DNA from: Rhodanobacter denitrificans
GTDB taxonomy: Bacteria > Pseudomonadota > Gammaproteobacteria > Xanthomonadales > Rhodanobacteraceae
Length of the DNA stretch: 64,000 nucleotides
Assembly (NCBI GenBank): GCA_017848855.1
Contig: JAFIHF010000041.1
Coordinates: forward strand, 1-64,000
Reading direction: 5' to 3'
The notes beneath the pieces were generated by a model. It was not told the DNA's origin. It searched no databases and saw only the letters and a program-made list of their open reading frames with translations. The first letter of the stretch is position 1. Each line of letters starts with the position of its first letter. The position numbers and the translations under genes were made by a program. This document shows positions 33,329 through 41,947 of this stretch, in pieces.

Positions 33329-34171
33329 ATGCATAAGGTTGACGGAAGAAAGAGCCAACTAGTCGCACTTCTGACAACATTCTTACTCAGCAGCTGCGCG
33401 ACCACCACCCATTGGGTCGATGCGACAGGCCAATTCAGGTCGGATGGGCTATTACAGCAAAATCTATTCGAATGCCGCCAATTGGAAATGGCCGTTGAGC
33501 AGCAATATGAAAACAAGCTGAAGCCATCAGTCGCCAGTGCATCCAATGAAAACCAAGCAGCATTTATTCTGCTCGCCGTAGAAGCGGATGCACTCGTAGC
33601 GGGCAAATCTCAATTCGGAATGTGCATGGCAAGATCAGGCTGGGTTGAACGAAAAATCGATAGAACACCAAGCTCACCCGTCAACACCAGTGAAGTCATG
33701 ACTAGTCAGTCAAATAGTGCTGTTGCCACCGAATCACAAATGTCGAATTCGCTCCCCCTCGCCAACTTGAGCGAATCCGCGACACAAGAGGGATTTATTA
33801 CAATCAGGGACATTCATATTGCACCAAAAGAGTGGAGAGAATACCCGCCGCGAAAAGTGCCTGATACGCTGACTATTATTGACGACCATCTCAGCATTTA
33901 CAGCAACGGCTCAATTTTTGCCAAGGTCATGATGAACTATGACAGGCCGAGCAAATTATTGTTTATTGGGACAACCCAATCTGTTCTATTCGACGTCGAA
34001 ATTCGATGTGACTCTGATAAAGGCATGGCGCGCGAAGTCGCATTCTACTCGGGTAGGAATGCTACTGGGAAATTATTAAAGGAAGCACTGAGCGTCCCGA
34101 TTCACATCAAACCGAATTCCGTTGAGAGTCAGATGCAGAGCTATGTGTGCTCGACCATTGCAAGCCGCTGA
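33329..34171 (+). CDS. Lipoprotein of unknown function (cargo gene 3)
   Basis: The 280-residue precursor has a lipoprotein signal peptide with lipobox LLSSC (Cys about residue 23). Positions +2 and +3 are Ala and Thr, with no Asp at +2, so outer-membrane sorting is likely. Residues 40-115 are helical with Cys pairs (FECRQLEMAVEQQYEN and FGMCMARSGWVERK), a layout common in small Xanthomonadales lipoproteins. A Ser/Thr/Asn-rich linker (115-160) leads to a beta-rich C-terminal domain (about 160-280) with two Cys (RCDSD, YVCSTI). AGGAG precedes the ATG and overlaps the end of gene 2. The three genes form one operon. Confidence 0.75.
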   Translation: MHKVDGRKSQLVALLTTFLLSSCATTTHWVDATGQFRSDGLLQQNLFECRQLEMAVEQQYENKLKPSVASASNENQAAFILLAVEADALVAGKSQFGMCMARSGWVERKIDRTPSSPVNTSEVMTSQSNSAVATESQMSNSLPLANLSESATQEGFITIRDIHIAPKEWREYPPRKVPDTLTIIDDHLSIYSNGSIFAKVMMNYDRPSKLLFIGTTQSVLFDVEIRCDSDKGMAREVAFYSGRNATGKLLKEALSVPIHIKPNSVESQMQSYVCSTIASR

Positions 34172-34335
34172 GAGATAGTTTGAAGCGACAAGCGCAAGCA
34201 TCCCGCCGGTGTGGCGTCATGTGTGACTGAGCAACTCGGGGAAACCCGTGGAACACCTACATCCGATCACTTGCACAATGATAGTCTCGATTACGTTCAA
34301 GCCAAATCGACGACACTGAAGGAGGTGTCGATGCC

Positions 34336-34980
34336 ATGGCATCACACCCATGCATCGAGGATGCCTACGTCCTGCGCATCGCCGATCTTTTAGCGGCGTA
34401 TGCGGCAGGAGCTTGGAGCGTTCCATTGTGGCAACCTCCAGTGCCTTGGCGGGCTGGGGGCAGGGAGCATGGCGCGCTTTTCAAATTGAGCCTTGGTGAG
34501 ACAGCGGGCCGTGTCGAACTCACCTATGCGGCTGGCCTGCCGGGTCAATGGGGGCCGGCGTCCGACTCGATAAAGCTGGAAGCGACGCGCCCCCACTACG
34601 GGGGAGTCCGCTGGTGGTTCCGGTGCGGGATCACTGGCCGGCGGGCAAGCAAGTTGTATCTGTTCCCCGGCCAGCAGCGGTTTTGTCACCGTACAGGGCT
34701 TGGCATCAATCCGACGTACCTTAGCCAACGTGTCTCCGGCGTGGACAAGGTGCTGATGAGACTGTGGTCACTAAGGCAGTCCATCTCCGGTCAGGGCACG
34801 ATTCTAGAACCGCTGAAGCGTCCACCTCGGATGCACCTTGCAACATACGTCAAGCTGCTTCAGCGGGATGCCGCGATCTGGAACTCGCCGGACAATGAAG
34901 CCCTGTCCTTCCTCCGTGCGTGGGGCATGGTCGATGGTAGGTGCGATAAGACTGCGAACCCAAGCGACAGCTCAAATTGA
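34336..34980 (+). CDS. Hypothetical protein with degraded zinc-ribbon pattern
   Basis: The 214-residue soluble protein follows a pattern I know from many island-borne proteins: VELTYAAG, a GGVRWWFRCG...GRRASKLYL stretch, QQRFCHRTGLGINPTYLSQR and KRPPRMHLATYVKLLQR. In relatives the two central stretches hold Cys pairs (CPxC and CRxC). Here only one Cys of each pair remains, so zinc binding is probably lost. A perfect AAGGAGGTG lies upstream; its spacing is 10 bases to this ATG and 5 bases to an ATG in another, short frame. The function is unknown. Confidence 0.65.
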   Translation: MASHPCIEDAYVLRIADLLAAYAAGAWSVPLWQPPVPWRAGGREHGALFKLSLGETAGRVELTYAAGLPGQWGPASDSIKLEATRPHYGGVRWWFRCGITGRRASKLYLFPGQQRFCHRTGLGINPTYLSQRVSGVDKVLMRLWSLRQSISGQGTILEPLKRPPRMHLATYVKLLQRDAAIWNSPDNEALSFLRAWGMVDGRCDKTANPSDSSN

Positions 34981-35212
34981 GGTGGCTCCGAGCTTTGACC
35001 TTGGCGCGCGCTTGTGGGTGGTGGTTTCACTAATTATTTAGAGCGGAATGGTGGCTGGGAGCATCGCTTGTAGCGCGTCCCCGCATCCGGCTATCACGCA
35101 CGGAAACGGAATGCGCGAGCGCGGCATCGCAAGCGGGAAGGGGTAGATTTAAGGGTATGAGCGCTGTGGAAAGACCATGAAATGGCTTCATACAGGGCTT
35201 TGATGACCTCTA
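34981..35212. other. Non-coding right end of the element
   Basis: These 232 bp between the last cargo gene and attR hold no reading frame I can support and no clear repeat. The sequence contains short A+T-rich patches (around 35028-35045). It is probably the decayed right end of the element. Confidence 0.5.
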
Positions 35213-35235
35213 TTCGAGTCCAACTTCGGCGCCAT
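35213..35235 (+). other. attR with one-base deletion
   Basis: TTCGAGTCCAACTTCGG followed by CGCCAT repeats the end of tRNA-Asn but lacks one G of the GGG in the acceptor arm. The repeat marks the right boundary of the island. Confidence 0.9.
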
Positions 35236-35240
35236 ACATG

Positions 35241-35268
35241 AAAAGGCCGGCAGCGATGCCGGCCTTTT
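35241..35268. terminator. Bidirectional terminator next to attR
   Basis: AAAAGGCCGGC, loop AGCGAT, GCCGGCCTTTT. Before integration it would have ended tRNA-Asn transcription. Now it can serve the leftward pseudopilin gene, whose stop lies 28 bp away. Confidence 0.85.
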
Positions 35269-35295
35269 CGCGTTCGGGTTCCCACGCAACCGCAT

Positions 35296-35853
35296 TCACT
35301 GTGCCGCGGCGCAACTGGCGGCCTGTTCCGCGTTGGCTTTCGCGCCGCGGACGCGGCCGACGTTGGAGATCACCACCACCCACGCTTCCTCGGGGTGGCC
35401 ACGGCGGCAGAAGCGCAGGGTGTTGGTCATGCCGCTGGCGCTGCCGTCGCTCCGGAAGCGTGTCAGCCGGCGGCCGCTGTCGCCGAGGATGGTGATGCCG
35501 GCGTAGGCAGCGCGGGCGCGCAGCGGCGTCGCCTCGGGCTGGCCCTGGCGGGCCGGGTCGTGGCCGATCAGCCAGCCGGATTCCCAGCGCGTCTCGCCGC
35601 TGCAGCGCTTGCCGTCGCGGCTGGGGCAGAACAGGGTGGGCTTGCCGCTGGTGACGGCGGTGCCGCGCGCGTGCTGCAGGGCGCCGATGAACTCCGCATG
35701 TGCGACCTGCACCTGGTTGCGCTGGAGCAGCGACGCCAGCGACGGCATGGCGATCGCCGCCATGACGCCGAGGATCGCCACCACCATGATCTGCTCGATC
35801 AGGGTGACGCCGCGCTGCCGGTCGCGCGGTCCGCAAGCCTGTCGCATCGCCAT
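35296..35853 (-). CDS. GspH/FimT-type pseudopilin
   Basis: The 185-residue minor pilin-like protein has a prepilin peptidase site, RG-VTLIEQIMVVAILGVMAA, with Glu at +5 and a hydrophobic N-terminal helix. Position +1 is Val rather than Phe or Met. The C-terminal globular part (GALQHARGTAVTSGKPTLFC, GWLIGHDPARQG, LRFCRRG) follows the GspH/FimT pattern and has four Cys. I chose the start at 35853 because GGAG precedes it; a longer frame to 35883 has no such signal. It is an orphan, with no other type II secretion or type IV pilus genes nearby. Confidence 0.85.
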   Translation of the reverse strand: MAMRQACGPRDRQRGVTLIEQIMVVAILGVMAAIAMPSLASLLQRNQVQVAHAEFIGALQHARGTAVTSGKPTLFCPSRDGKRCSGETRWESGWLIGHDPARQGQPEATPLRARAAYAGITILGDSGRRLTRFRSDGSASGMTNTLRFCRRGHPEEAWVVVISNVGRVRGAKANAEQAASCAAAQ

Positions 35854-35940
35854 GGCGCGCTCCTGCATGGGCGGGAGGGCCATGCTAGGAAGCCGTGCTC
35901 GCGCGGCCAGCCGTCCGGCGGCTGGGCGCGGTGTCGGCTT

Positions 35941-35963
35941 CTGCTGACAGGGACTGTCAGCAG
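35941..35963. promoter_or_regulatory. Perfect palindrome between pseudopilin and uvrB genes
   Basis: CTGCTGACAG-GGA-CTGTCAGCAG is a 10-bp perfect inverted repeat in the divergent gap, 42 bp before uvrB. It is not followed by a T run, so an operator for either gene is more likely than a terminator. I do not see a LexA box here. Confidence 0.5.
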
Positions 35964-36005
35964 CGGCGATTTAATATGCAGGTACCCGCCCGCATATCGT
36001 CCGCC

Positions 36006-38021
36006 ATGACCGAGCGCTTCGAACTCGCCGCACCTTACCAGCCCGCGGGCGACCAGCCCGAGGCGATCCGCCGCCTCAGCGAAGGCTTCGAGGCTGGCCT
36101 CGCCGCACAGACCCTGCTCGGCGTCACCGGTTCGGGCAAGACCTACACCGTCGCCAACGTGATCGAGCGGGTGCAGCGGCCCACCATCGTACTGGCGCCG
36201 AACAAGACGCTGGCGGCGCAGCTGTACGGCGAGTTCCGCGAGTTCTTCCCGCACAACGCGGTGGAGTACTTCGTCAGCTACTACGACTACTACCAGCCCG
36301 AGGCCTATGTGGTGGCCTCGGACACCTACATCGAGAAGGATTCCTCGATCAACGAGCACATCGAGCAGATGCGCCTGGCTGCCACCAAGGCGCTGCTGTC
36401 GCGGCGCGATGCGATCATCGTGGCCACGGTGTCGGCGATCTATGGTTTGGGCGATCCGGAGGATTACCTCTCGCTGCGCCTGATCCTCGCGCGCGGCGAG
36501 CGCATCGACCAGCGCAAGCTGATCCACCAGCTCACCGAACTGCAGTACACGCGCAACGAGATGGAGCTGCGCCGCGGCAGCTACCGCGTGCGCGGCGAGA
36601 TCGTCGACGTGTTCCCCGCCGAATCGGAAACCGAGGCGCTGCGCATCGAGCTGTTCGACGGCGAGGTGGAGAACCTTTCGCTGTTCGACCCGCTCACCGG
36701 CGAGACGATCCGCAAGGTGCCGCGCTACACCGTCTACCCGCGCACGCACTACGCCTCCACCCGCGAGAGCGTGCTGAACGCGATCGAGACGATCAAGCTG
36801 GAATTGAGCGAACGGCTGGAGCGGCTCTACAAGGAGAACCGCCTGGTCGAGGCGCAGCGGCTGGAGCAGCGCACCCGTTTCGACCTCGAGATGATGGCCG
36901 AGGTGGGCTACTGCCAGGGCATCGAGAACTACTCGCGCCACCTCACCCGGCGTGCGCCCGGCGAGCCGCCGCCCACGCTGTTCGACTACCTGCCGGCCGA
37001 CGGTCTGCTGGTGGTGGACGAATCGCACGTCACCGTGCCGCAGCTCGGCGCCATGTACAAGGGCGACCGCTCGCGCAAGGAAACCCTGGTGGAGTTCGGC
37101 TTCCGCCTGCCGTCGGCGCTGGACAGCCGCCCGCTGCGCTTCGAGGAATGGGAGGCGCGGGTGCCGCGCGCGATCTACGTCTCCGCCACGCCGCGCGACT
37201 ACGAGCTGCAGAAGTCCGGCGACGCCGTGGTCGAGCTGGTGGTGCGCCCCACCGGCCTGGTCGATCCCGAGGTGGAGGTGCGCCCGGTGCGCACCCAGGT
37301 CGACGACCTGCTCGGCGAGGCGAACAAGCGCATCGCGATGGGCGACCGCGTGCTGGTCACCACGCTGACCAAGCGCATGGCCGAGAACCTCACCGAGTAC
37401 CTCGGCGAGCACGGCGTGAAGGTGCGCTACCTGCACTCCGACATCGAGACGGTGGAGCGCAGCGAGATCATCCGCGACCTGCGCCTGGGCGAGTTCGACG
37501 TGCTGGTGGGCATCAACCTGCTGCGCGAAGGCCTGGACATGCCCGAGGTGTCGCTGGTGGCGATCCTCGATGCCGACAAGGAGGGCTTCCTGCGCTCCAC
37601 CGGCTCGCTGATCCAGACCATCGGCCGCGCCGCCCGCAACGCGCGCGGCAAGGTCATCCTCTACGCCGACGAAATCACCCGCTCGATGCAGGCGGCGATG
37701 GACGAGACCAACCGCCGCCGCGAACGGCAGCTCGCCTACAACGCCGAACACGGCATCACCCCGAAGACCGTGCAGCGGCGCATCGCCGACATCATGGAAG
37801 GTGCGCGCAGCGAGGCGCCGGCCCGCGGCCGCGGCAAGGGCAAGGCGCGCGCCGTGGCCGAGGCGCCCGCCGGCTACGCCGCGATGGATCCGGCCCAGGC
37901 CGCGGCCGCCATCAAGAAGCTGGAGGCGCAGATGTACAAGCACGCACAGAACCTGGAGTTCGAGGACGCGGCGCGGCTGCGCGACCAGATCCACCAGCTG
38001 CGTGAGCAGGCGTTGCGTTGA
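36006..38021 (+). CDS. uvrB: UvrABC system protein B
   Basis: UvrB is the damage-verifying helicase of nucleotide excision repair. The 671-residue protein begins [20 protein letters not shown]. It has the Walker A GVTGSGKT, the beta-hairpin [16 protein letters not shown] (Walker B), helicase motifs GRAARN and the C-terminal UVR domain ([27 protein letters not shown], read in parts) that binds UvrC. A basic low-complexity linker ([18 protein letters not shown]) precedes the UVR domain. Length is usual. An upstream frame to 35895 has no homology. Confidence 0.97.
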   Translation: MTERFELAAPYQPAGDQPEAIRRLSEGFEAGLAAQTLLGVTGSGKTYTVANVIERVQRPTIVLAPNKTLAAQLYGEFREFFPHNAVEYFVSYYDYYQPEAYVVASDTYIEKDSSINEHIEQMRLAATKALLSRRDAIIVATVSAIYGLGDPEDYLSLRLILARGERIDQRKLIHQLTELQYTRNEMELRRGSYRVRGEIVDVFPAESETEALRIELFDGEVENLSLFDPLTGETIRKVPRYTVYPRTHYASTRESVLNAIETIKLELSERLERLYKENRLVEAQRLEQRTRFDLEMMAEVGYCQGIENYSRHLTRRAPGEPPPTLFDYLPADGLLVVDESHVTVPQLGAMYKGDRSRKETLVEFGFRLPSALDSRPLRFEEWEARVPRAIYVSATPRDYELQKSGDAVVELVVRPTGLVDPEVEVRPVRTQVDDLLGEANKRIAMGDRVLVTTLTKRMAENLTEYLGEHGVKVRYLHSDIETVERSEIIRDLRLGEFDVLVGINLLREGLDMPEVSLVAILDADKEGFLRSTGSLIQTIGRAARNARGKVILYADEITRSMQAAMDETNRRRERQLAYNAEHGITPKTVQRRIADIMEGARSEAPARGRGKGKARAVAEAPAGYAAMDPAQAAAAIKKLEAQMYKHAQNLEFEDAARLRDQIHQLREQALR

Positions 38022-38085
38022 GCTTGTCGCCAGCCGGGGAGTCCCCTATACTGCGCGGCTCGCGCGGCCTGCAGCCACGCGAATC

Positions 38086-38160
38086 GGGCGGTTAGCTCAG
38101 CGGTAGAGCACTACCTTGACATGGTAGGGGTCACAAGTTCGATCCTTGTACCGCCCACCA
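38086..38160 (+). tRNA. tRNA-Val (GAC)
   Basis: This is a 75-nt cloverleaf: acceptor arms GGGCGGT and ACCGCCC, D arm AGCTCAGCGGTAGAGC, anticodon GAC in the loop of CTACCTTGACATGGTAG, T arm CAAGTTCGATCCTTG and encoded CCA. Confidence 0.96.
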
Positions 38161-38171
38161 GATACCATGCG

Positions 38172-38206
38172 ACGGCGCGAACCTCAGGTTCGCGCCGTTT
38201 CTTTTT
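38172..38206 (+). terminator. Terminator after tRNA-Val
   Basis: ACGGCGCGAACCT and its exact complement AGGTTCGCGCCGT surround a single C, followed by TTCTTTTT. It separates the tRNA from hemJ. Confidence 0.85.
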
Positions 38207-38220
38207 GCCGGAGCGCCGCG

Positions 38221-38670
38221 ATGGTCTACCTGTGGGTGAAGAGCTTCCACGTGTTGTTCGTGATCGCCTGGATGGCCACGGTGTTCTACCTGCCGCGCAT
38301 CCTGGTGAACCTCGCCGAGGCGGGCGACGAGCCGGCGGTGAAGGCGCGGCTGCTGCTGATGGGGCGGCGGCTGTACAAGTTCGGCCACAACATGTTCGGC
38401 ATCGCCTTCGTCTTCGGTCTGGCGCTGTGGCAGGGCTGGCGGCTGTGGCCGACGAAGCTGCCGAACGTGGCCGCGGGCATGCACTGGATCGACGCCAAGC
38501 TGACCCTGGTGGCGTTGCTGCTGGCTTATTTCGTGTGGGTGGGGCGGTTGGTGAAGCGCTGCGAAACGGGCGGCGCGCTGCCGTCGGCGAAGGCGCTGCG
38601 CTGGTGGAACGAGCTGCCGCTGCCGCTGCTGCTGGGCGTGATCTTCCTGGTGCTGGCCAAGCCGTTTTGA
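38221..38670 (+). CDS. hemJ: HemJ-like protoporphyrinogen IX oxidase
   Basis: HemJ oxidises protoporphyrinogen IX to protoporphyrin IX in haem synthesis at the inner membrane. The 149-residue protein has four to five membrane segments and the family landmarks: KSFHVLFVIAWMATVFYLPR with the conserved His, GRRLYKFGHNMFG, MHWIDAKLTLVALLL with the conserved Lys, and WNELPLPLLLGVIFLVLAKP near the end. Length is typical. The start follows CCGGAGCGCCGCG. It is convergent with the epimerase gene, 3 bp away. Confidence 0.85.
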   Translation: MVYLWVKSFHVLFVIAWMATVFYLPRILVNLAEAGDEPAVKARLLLMGRRLYKFGHNMFGIAFVFGLALWQGWRLWPTKLPNVAAGMHWIDAKLTLVALLLAYFVWVGRLVKRCETGGALPSAKALRWWNELPLPLLLGVIFLVLAKPF

Positions 38671-38673
38671 ACG

Positions 38674-39681
38674 TTATCGCTTGAAATAATCCCGGTACCA
38701 CGCCACGAAGCGCGCCACGCCGTCCTCGATCGAGGTGCTCGGCGCGTAGCCCACGTCGCGGCGCAGTGCCGACACGTCGGCCCAGGTGTCGGGCACGTCG
38801 CCGGGCTGCATCGGCAGCAGGTTCTTTTCCACCGTGCGGCCGAGGTGCTGCTCCAGCAGTTCGATGAAGCGCAGCAGCTGCACGGGCTGGTCGTTGCCGA
38901 TGTTGTAGACGCGATACGGCGCGTTGGACGTGCCGGGGTTCGGCGCCTTGGCGTCGTAGGCCGGGTCGGGCTGGGCCGGGTGGTCGAGCGTGCGGATCAC
39001 GCCTTCGACGATGTCGTCGACGTAGGTGAAGTCGCGGCTGTGGTGGCCGTGGTTGAACACGTCGATGGGCTCGCCACGGCTGATGCGGTCGGCGAACAGC
39101 ATCGGCGACATGTCGGGCCGGCCCCACGGCCCGTACACGGTGAAGAAGCGCAGTCCGGTGGTGGGCAGGCCGTAGAGGTGGCTGTAGCTGTGCGCCATCA
39201 GCTCGTTGGCCTTCTTCGTCGCCGCGTACAGGCTCACCGGGTGGTCCACCGCGTCCTCCACCGCGAACGGCAACTTGCGGTTGGCGCCGTAGACCGAGCT
39301 GGAGGAGGCGTAGACCAGGTGTTCGACCTGGCCGTGGCGGCAGGCTTCGAGCACGTTGCCGAAGCCGACCAGGTTGCTCTGCACGTAGGCCTGCGGGTTC
39401 TTCAGCGAATAGCGCACGCCGGCCTGGGCGGCGAGGTTCGCCACGCGTTGCGGCTGGAATTCGGCGAAGGCGGCGTTCACCGCGGCGGCATCGGCGAGGT
39501 CGGCGCGCCGGTGGGTGTAGTTCGGGTGGTTGGCGAAGCGGGCGAGGCGGGCTTCTTTCAGCGCCGGGTCGTAGTAGTCGTTGTGGTTGTCGATGCCCAG
39601 CACTTCGTCGCCGCGCGCCAACAGGCGTTCGGCCAGGGCGGCGCCGATAAAGCCGGCGGTGCCGGTGACGAGGATGCGCAT
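38674..39681 (-). CDS. UDP-glucuronate epimerase-like NAD-dependent epimerase
   Basis: The 335-residue extended SDR begins MRILVTGTAGFIGAALAERL, the NAD-binding loop. The active site is SSSSVYG and YAATKKANE. HSRDFTYVDDIVEGVI and the C-terminal GDVPDTWADVSALRRDVGY are typical of UDP-glucuronate 4-epimerases and CapI/LspL-type enzymes that supply UDP-galacturonate for surface polysaccharides. The exact sugar cannot be fixed by eye. A longer frame to 39939 runs into the thrS leader and lacks homology. No polysaccharide genes adjoin it. Confidence 0.88.
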   Translation of the reverse strand: MRILVTGTAGFIGAALAERLLARGDEVLGIDNHNDYYDPALKEARLARFANHPNYTHRRADLADAAAVNAAFAEFQPQRVANLAAQAGVRYSLKNPQAYVQSNLVGFGNVLEACRHGQVEHLVYASSSSVYGANRKLPFAVEDAVDHPVSLYAATKKANELMAHSYSHLYGLPTTGLRFFTVYGPWGRPDMSPMLFADRISRGEPIDVFNHGHHSRDFTYVDDIVEGVIRTLDHPAQPDPAYDAKAPNPGTSNAPYRVYNIGNDQPVQLLRFIELLEQHLGRTVEKNLLPMQPGDVPDTWADVSALRRDVGYAPSTSIEDGVARFVAWYRDYFKR

Positions 39682-39826
39682 GGGCAAGGCCTTGGTGGCG
39701 GTGGAGGCGGGCCTATTGTCGGCGGCGGGGCGCTGAATTGACAGCGCGCGATGGGCTAAACTAGCGTCTCTCCATTCATTCCAGAGACAAGGTGGCCCGC
39801 GCCAACGCGCCGGCCGAGCGTGCGAC

Positions 39827-39853
39827 ATGTCCACTACCCGCGACCACCGCTGA
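39827..39853 (+). CDS. Putative thrS leader peptide
   Basis: ATG TCC ACT ACC CGC GAC CAC CGC TGA encodes MSTTRDHR, with two adjacent threonine codons. It ends ten bases before a pair of mutually exclusive hairpins upstream of thrS. The Shine-Dalgarno sequence is weak (GAGCG at 39817), and two Thr codons is few, so this is a hypothesis supported mainly by position. Confidence 0.45.
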   Translation: MSTTRDHR

Positions 39854-39862
39854 CGACTCTTC

Positions 39863-39902
39863 CGCCTTGTGCTCCACGAAGGCGCTGCGGCGCTTTTGTT
39901 TT
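39863..39902 (+). promoter_or_regulatory. Putative attenuator of thrS (antiterminator and terminator)
   Basis: CGCCTT (39863-39868) pairs with AAGGCG (39879-39884), and inside it GTG pairs with CAC. The same AAGGCG can pair forward instead: AAGGCGC-TGCG-GCGCTTT (39879-39896, with one G-U pair), followed by TTTTGTTTT, a terminator. Two more hairpins lie downstream, GTCCGCC-TTCCG-GGCGGAC at 39903-39921 and CCGGCCAT-CC-ATGGCCGG at 39932-39949. The alternative pairing just after a Thr-containing short frame is the layout of amino-acid attenuation. The rest of 39682-39999 holds no other gene. Confidence 0.5.
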
Positions 39903-39999
39903 GTCCGCCTTCCGGGCGGACAACGGCAAAACCGGCCATCCATGGCCGGACTCATCAAAATAAAGCGACGTCCACTGCGACGGCGCGGCAGGAATACCC

Positions 40000-41901
40000 A
40001 TGATCGAGATCACGCTACCCGACGGCAGCAAGCGCCCCTTCGAGCATCCCGTGTCCGTGCAGGAGGTGGCCGCCTCCATCGGCGCCGGCTTGGCCAAGGC
40101 CACCCTGGCCGGCAAGGTGGACGGCAAGCTGGTGGACGCCAGTCACGTCATCGACCGCGACGCCAGCCTGCAGATCGTCACCGAGAAAAGCCCCGAGGCG
40201 CTGGAGATCCTGCGCCACTCCACCGCGCACCTGATGGGGCAGGCGGTGCAGCGCTTGTTCCCCGGCGCGCAGGTCACCATCGGCCCGGTGATCGACAACG
40301 GCTTCTACTACGACTTCGCCTACGAGCGCCCGTTCACGCCCGAGGATCTGCCGAAGATCGAGGACGAGATGCGCAAGATCGTGGCGGAGTCGCTGCCGGT
40401 GGTGCGCAGCGAGAAGTCGCGCGACGAGGCGGTGGCGTTCTTCAAGGGCCTGGGCGAACACTACAAGGCCGAGATCATCGAGGGCATCCCGTCCAACGAG
40501 GCGCTGTCGCTGTATTCGCAGGGCGAGTTCACCGACCTGTGCCGCGGTCCGCACGTGCCCAACACCGGCAAGCTGCATTCCTTCAAGCTGATGAAGGTGG
40601 CCGGTGCGTACTGGCGTGGCGATTCGTCCAAGGCGATGCTCACGCGCATCTACGGCACGGCGTGGCTCAGCGACAAGGATCTGAAGGCCTACCTCACCCA
40701 GTTGGAGGAAGCCGAGAAGCGCGACCACCGCAAGATCGGCAAGGCGCTGGATCTGTTCCACCAGCAGGAGGAAAGCCCCGGCATGGTGTTCTGGCACCCG
40801 CGCGGCTGGGCGATCTGGCAGCAGGTGGAACAGTACATGCGCGGCGTGTACAGGAAGAGCGGCTACCAGGAAGTGCGCTGCCCGCAGGTGCTGGACGTGT
40901 CGCTGTGGAAGAAGTCCGGCCACTGGGACAACTACCAGGAGAACATGTTCTTCACCGAGTCGGAGAAGCACACCTTCGCGCTCAAGCCGATGAACTGCCC
41001 CGGCCACGTGCAGGTGTTCAACACCGGCCTGCACAGCTACCGCGAGCTGCCGATCCGCTACGGCGAATTTGGCGGCTGCCACCGCAACGAGCCCTCCGGC
41101 GCGCTGCACGGCATCATGCGCGTGCGCGCGTTCACCCAGGACGACGGCCACATCTTCTGCACGCCGGCGCAGATCGAATCCGAGGTGACCGCCTTCCACG
41201 CGCAGGCGATGCAGGTCTACGCCGACTTCGGCTTCGAGCACATCGACGTGGCGCTGGCGCTGCGCCCCGACAAGCGCATCGGCTCGGACGAGGTGTGGGA
41301 CAAGGCCGAGGCCGCGCTGCGCGGCGCGCTGGCCGCCGCCGGCGTGAAGTGGACCGAGCTGCCGGGCGAGGGCGCGTTCTACGGCCCCAAGATCGAGTAC
41401 CACATGCACGACTCCATCGGCCGCGACTGGCAGGTGGGCACCATGCAGGTGGATTTCATGATGCCCGAGCGCCTCGGCGCCGAGTACGTGGACGAGAACT
41501 CGCAGCGCCAGCACCCGGTGATGCTGCACCGGGCCATCGTGGGCTCGATGGAGCGCTTCATCGGCATCCTGATCGAGCACCACGCGGGCCTGTTGCCCAC
41601 CTGGCTCGCGCCGGTGCAGGCGGCGGTGTTCTCGATCACCGACGCCCAGGCCGATTACGTCCGCGAGGTCACGCAAGCCCTTGTCGACAAAGGCTTCCGG
41701 GTGGAGGCGGATTTGCGCAACGAAAAAGTCGGCTATAAAATCCGCGAGCACACCTTGCAGAAACTGCCCTACTTGCTTGTCGTCGGCGATCGCGAGAAGG
41801 AGTCCGGGGCAGTTTCCGTGCGTACCCGTTCGGGGGAGGACCTTGGCAGCATGCCGCTGGCCGCCTTCATCGAACGGCTGGAGGCCGAAACGCGGCGCTG
41901 A
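40000..41901 (+). CDS. thrS: Threonyl-tRNA synthetase
   Basis: ThrS charges tRNA-Thr and edits mischarged serine. The 633-residue protein has an N-terminal TGS domain ([20 protein letters not shown]), an editing domain with HSTAHLMGQ and the CRGPHVP motif, a class II catalytic core with MNCPGH, HRNEPSG and MLHRAIVGS (zinc ligands and motif 3), and a C-terminal anticodon-binding domain. Length matches the E. coli enzyme (642). AGGAAT precedes the ATG. It heads the cluster thrS-infC-rpmI-rplT. Confidence 0.97.
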   Translation: MIEITLPDGSKRPFEHPVSVQEVAASIGAGLAKATLAGKVDGKLVDASHVIDRDASLQIVTEKSPEALEILRHSTAHLMGQAVQRLFPGAQVTIGPVIDNGFYYDFAYERPFTPEDLPKIEDEMRKIVAESLPVVRSEKSRDEAVAFFKGLGEHYKAEIIEGIPSNEALSLYSQGEFTDLCRGPHVPNTGKLHSFKLMKVAGAYWRGDSSKAMLTRIYGTAWLSDKDLKAYLTQLEEAEKRDHRKIGKALDLFHQQEESPGMVFWHPRGWAIWQQVEQYMRGVYRKSGYQEVRCPQVLDVSLWKKSGHWDNYQENMFFTESEKHTFALKPMNCPGHVQVFNTGLHSYRELPIRYGEFGGCHRNEPSGALHGIMRVRAFTQDDGHIFCTPAQIESEVTAFHAQAMQVYADFGFEHIDVALALRPDKRIGSDEVWDKAEAALRGALAAAGVKWTELPGEGAFYGPKIEYHMHDSIGRDWQVGTMQVDFMMPERLGAEYVDENSQRQHPVMLHRAIVGSMERFIGILIEHHAGLLPTWLAPVQAAVFSITDAQADYVREVTQALVDKGFRVEADLRNEKVGYKIREHTLQKLPYLLVVGDREKESGAVSVRTRSGEDLGSMPLAAFIERLEAETRR

Positions 41902-41947
41902 ACCGCGCTGCACGGCCAGTCGATGACTTCTTCTGGAGGATAGTGGT

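Larger units (their letters stand above)
27584..35235 (+). mobile_element. Integrative element in tRNA-Asn (about 7.6 kb)
   Basis: A tyrosine integrase lies just inside the tRNA gene, and the tRNA 3' end is repeated 7.6 kb downstream. Between them are an excisionase-like gene, a DUF3631 ATPase, a TubC_N-like gene, an XRE repressor and cargo. There are no capsid, portal, terminase or conjugation genes, so it is a satellite-like or mobilisable island rather than a prophage or a conjugative element. The cargo at 32.5-34.2 kb is visibly A+T-richer than the chromosome. The element looks partly decayed: attR has lost one base and a fragment of a second integrase is present. Confidence 0.88.

Noticed and set aside
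32531-34171. Cargo operon considered as a toxin-antitoxin pair
   Set aside because: All three products carry export signals and none resembles a known toxin or antitoxin. The XRE gene is divergent, not part of the operon.
34211-34393. 60-codon frame overlapping the start of the zinc-ribbon-like gene
   Set aside because: It uses the other ATG after the same Shine-Dalgarno sequence, but it is short and without features. The 214-residue frame matches a known island protein pattern.
35880-36005. Search for a LexA (SOS) box before uvrB
   Set aside because: No sequence resembling a LexA operator was found; only the unrelated CTGCTGACAG palindrome is present.
39792-41738. Long frame starting at GTG in the thrS leader
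   Set aside because: It runs through thrS in another frame with arginine-rich low-complexity sequence. thrS is certain, so this is a shadow.
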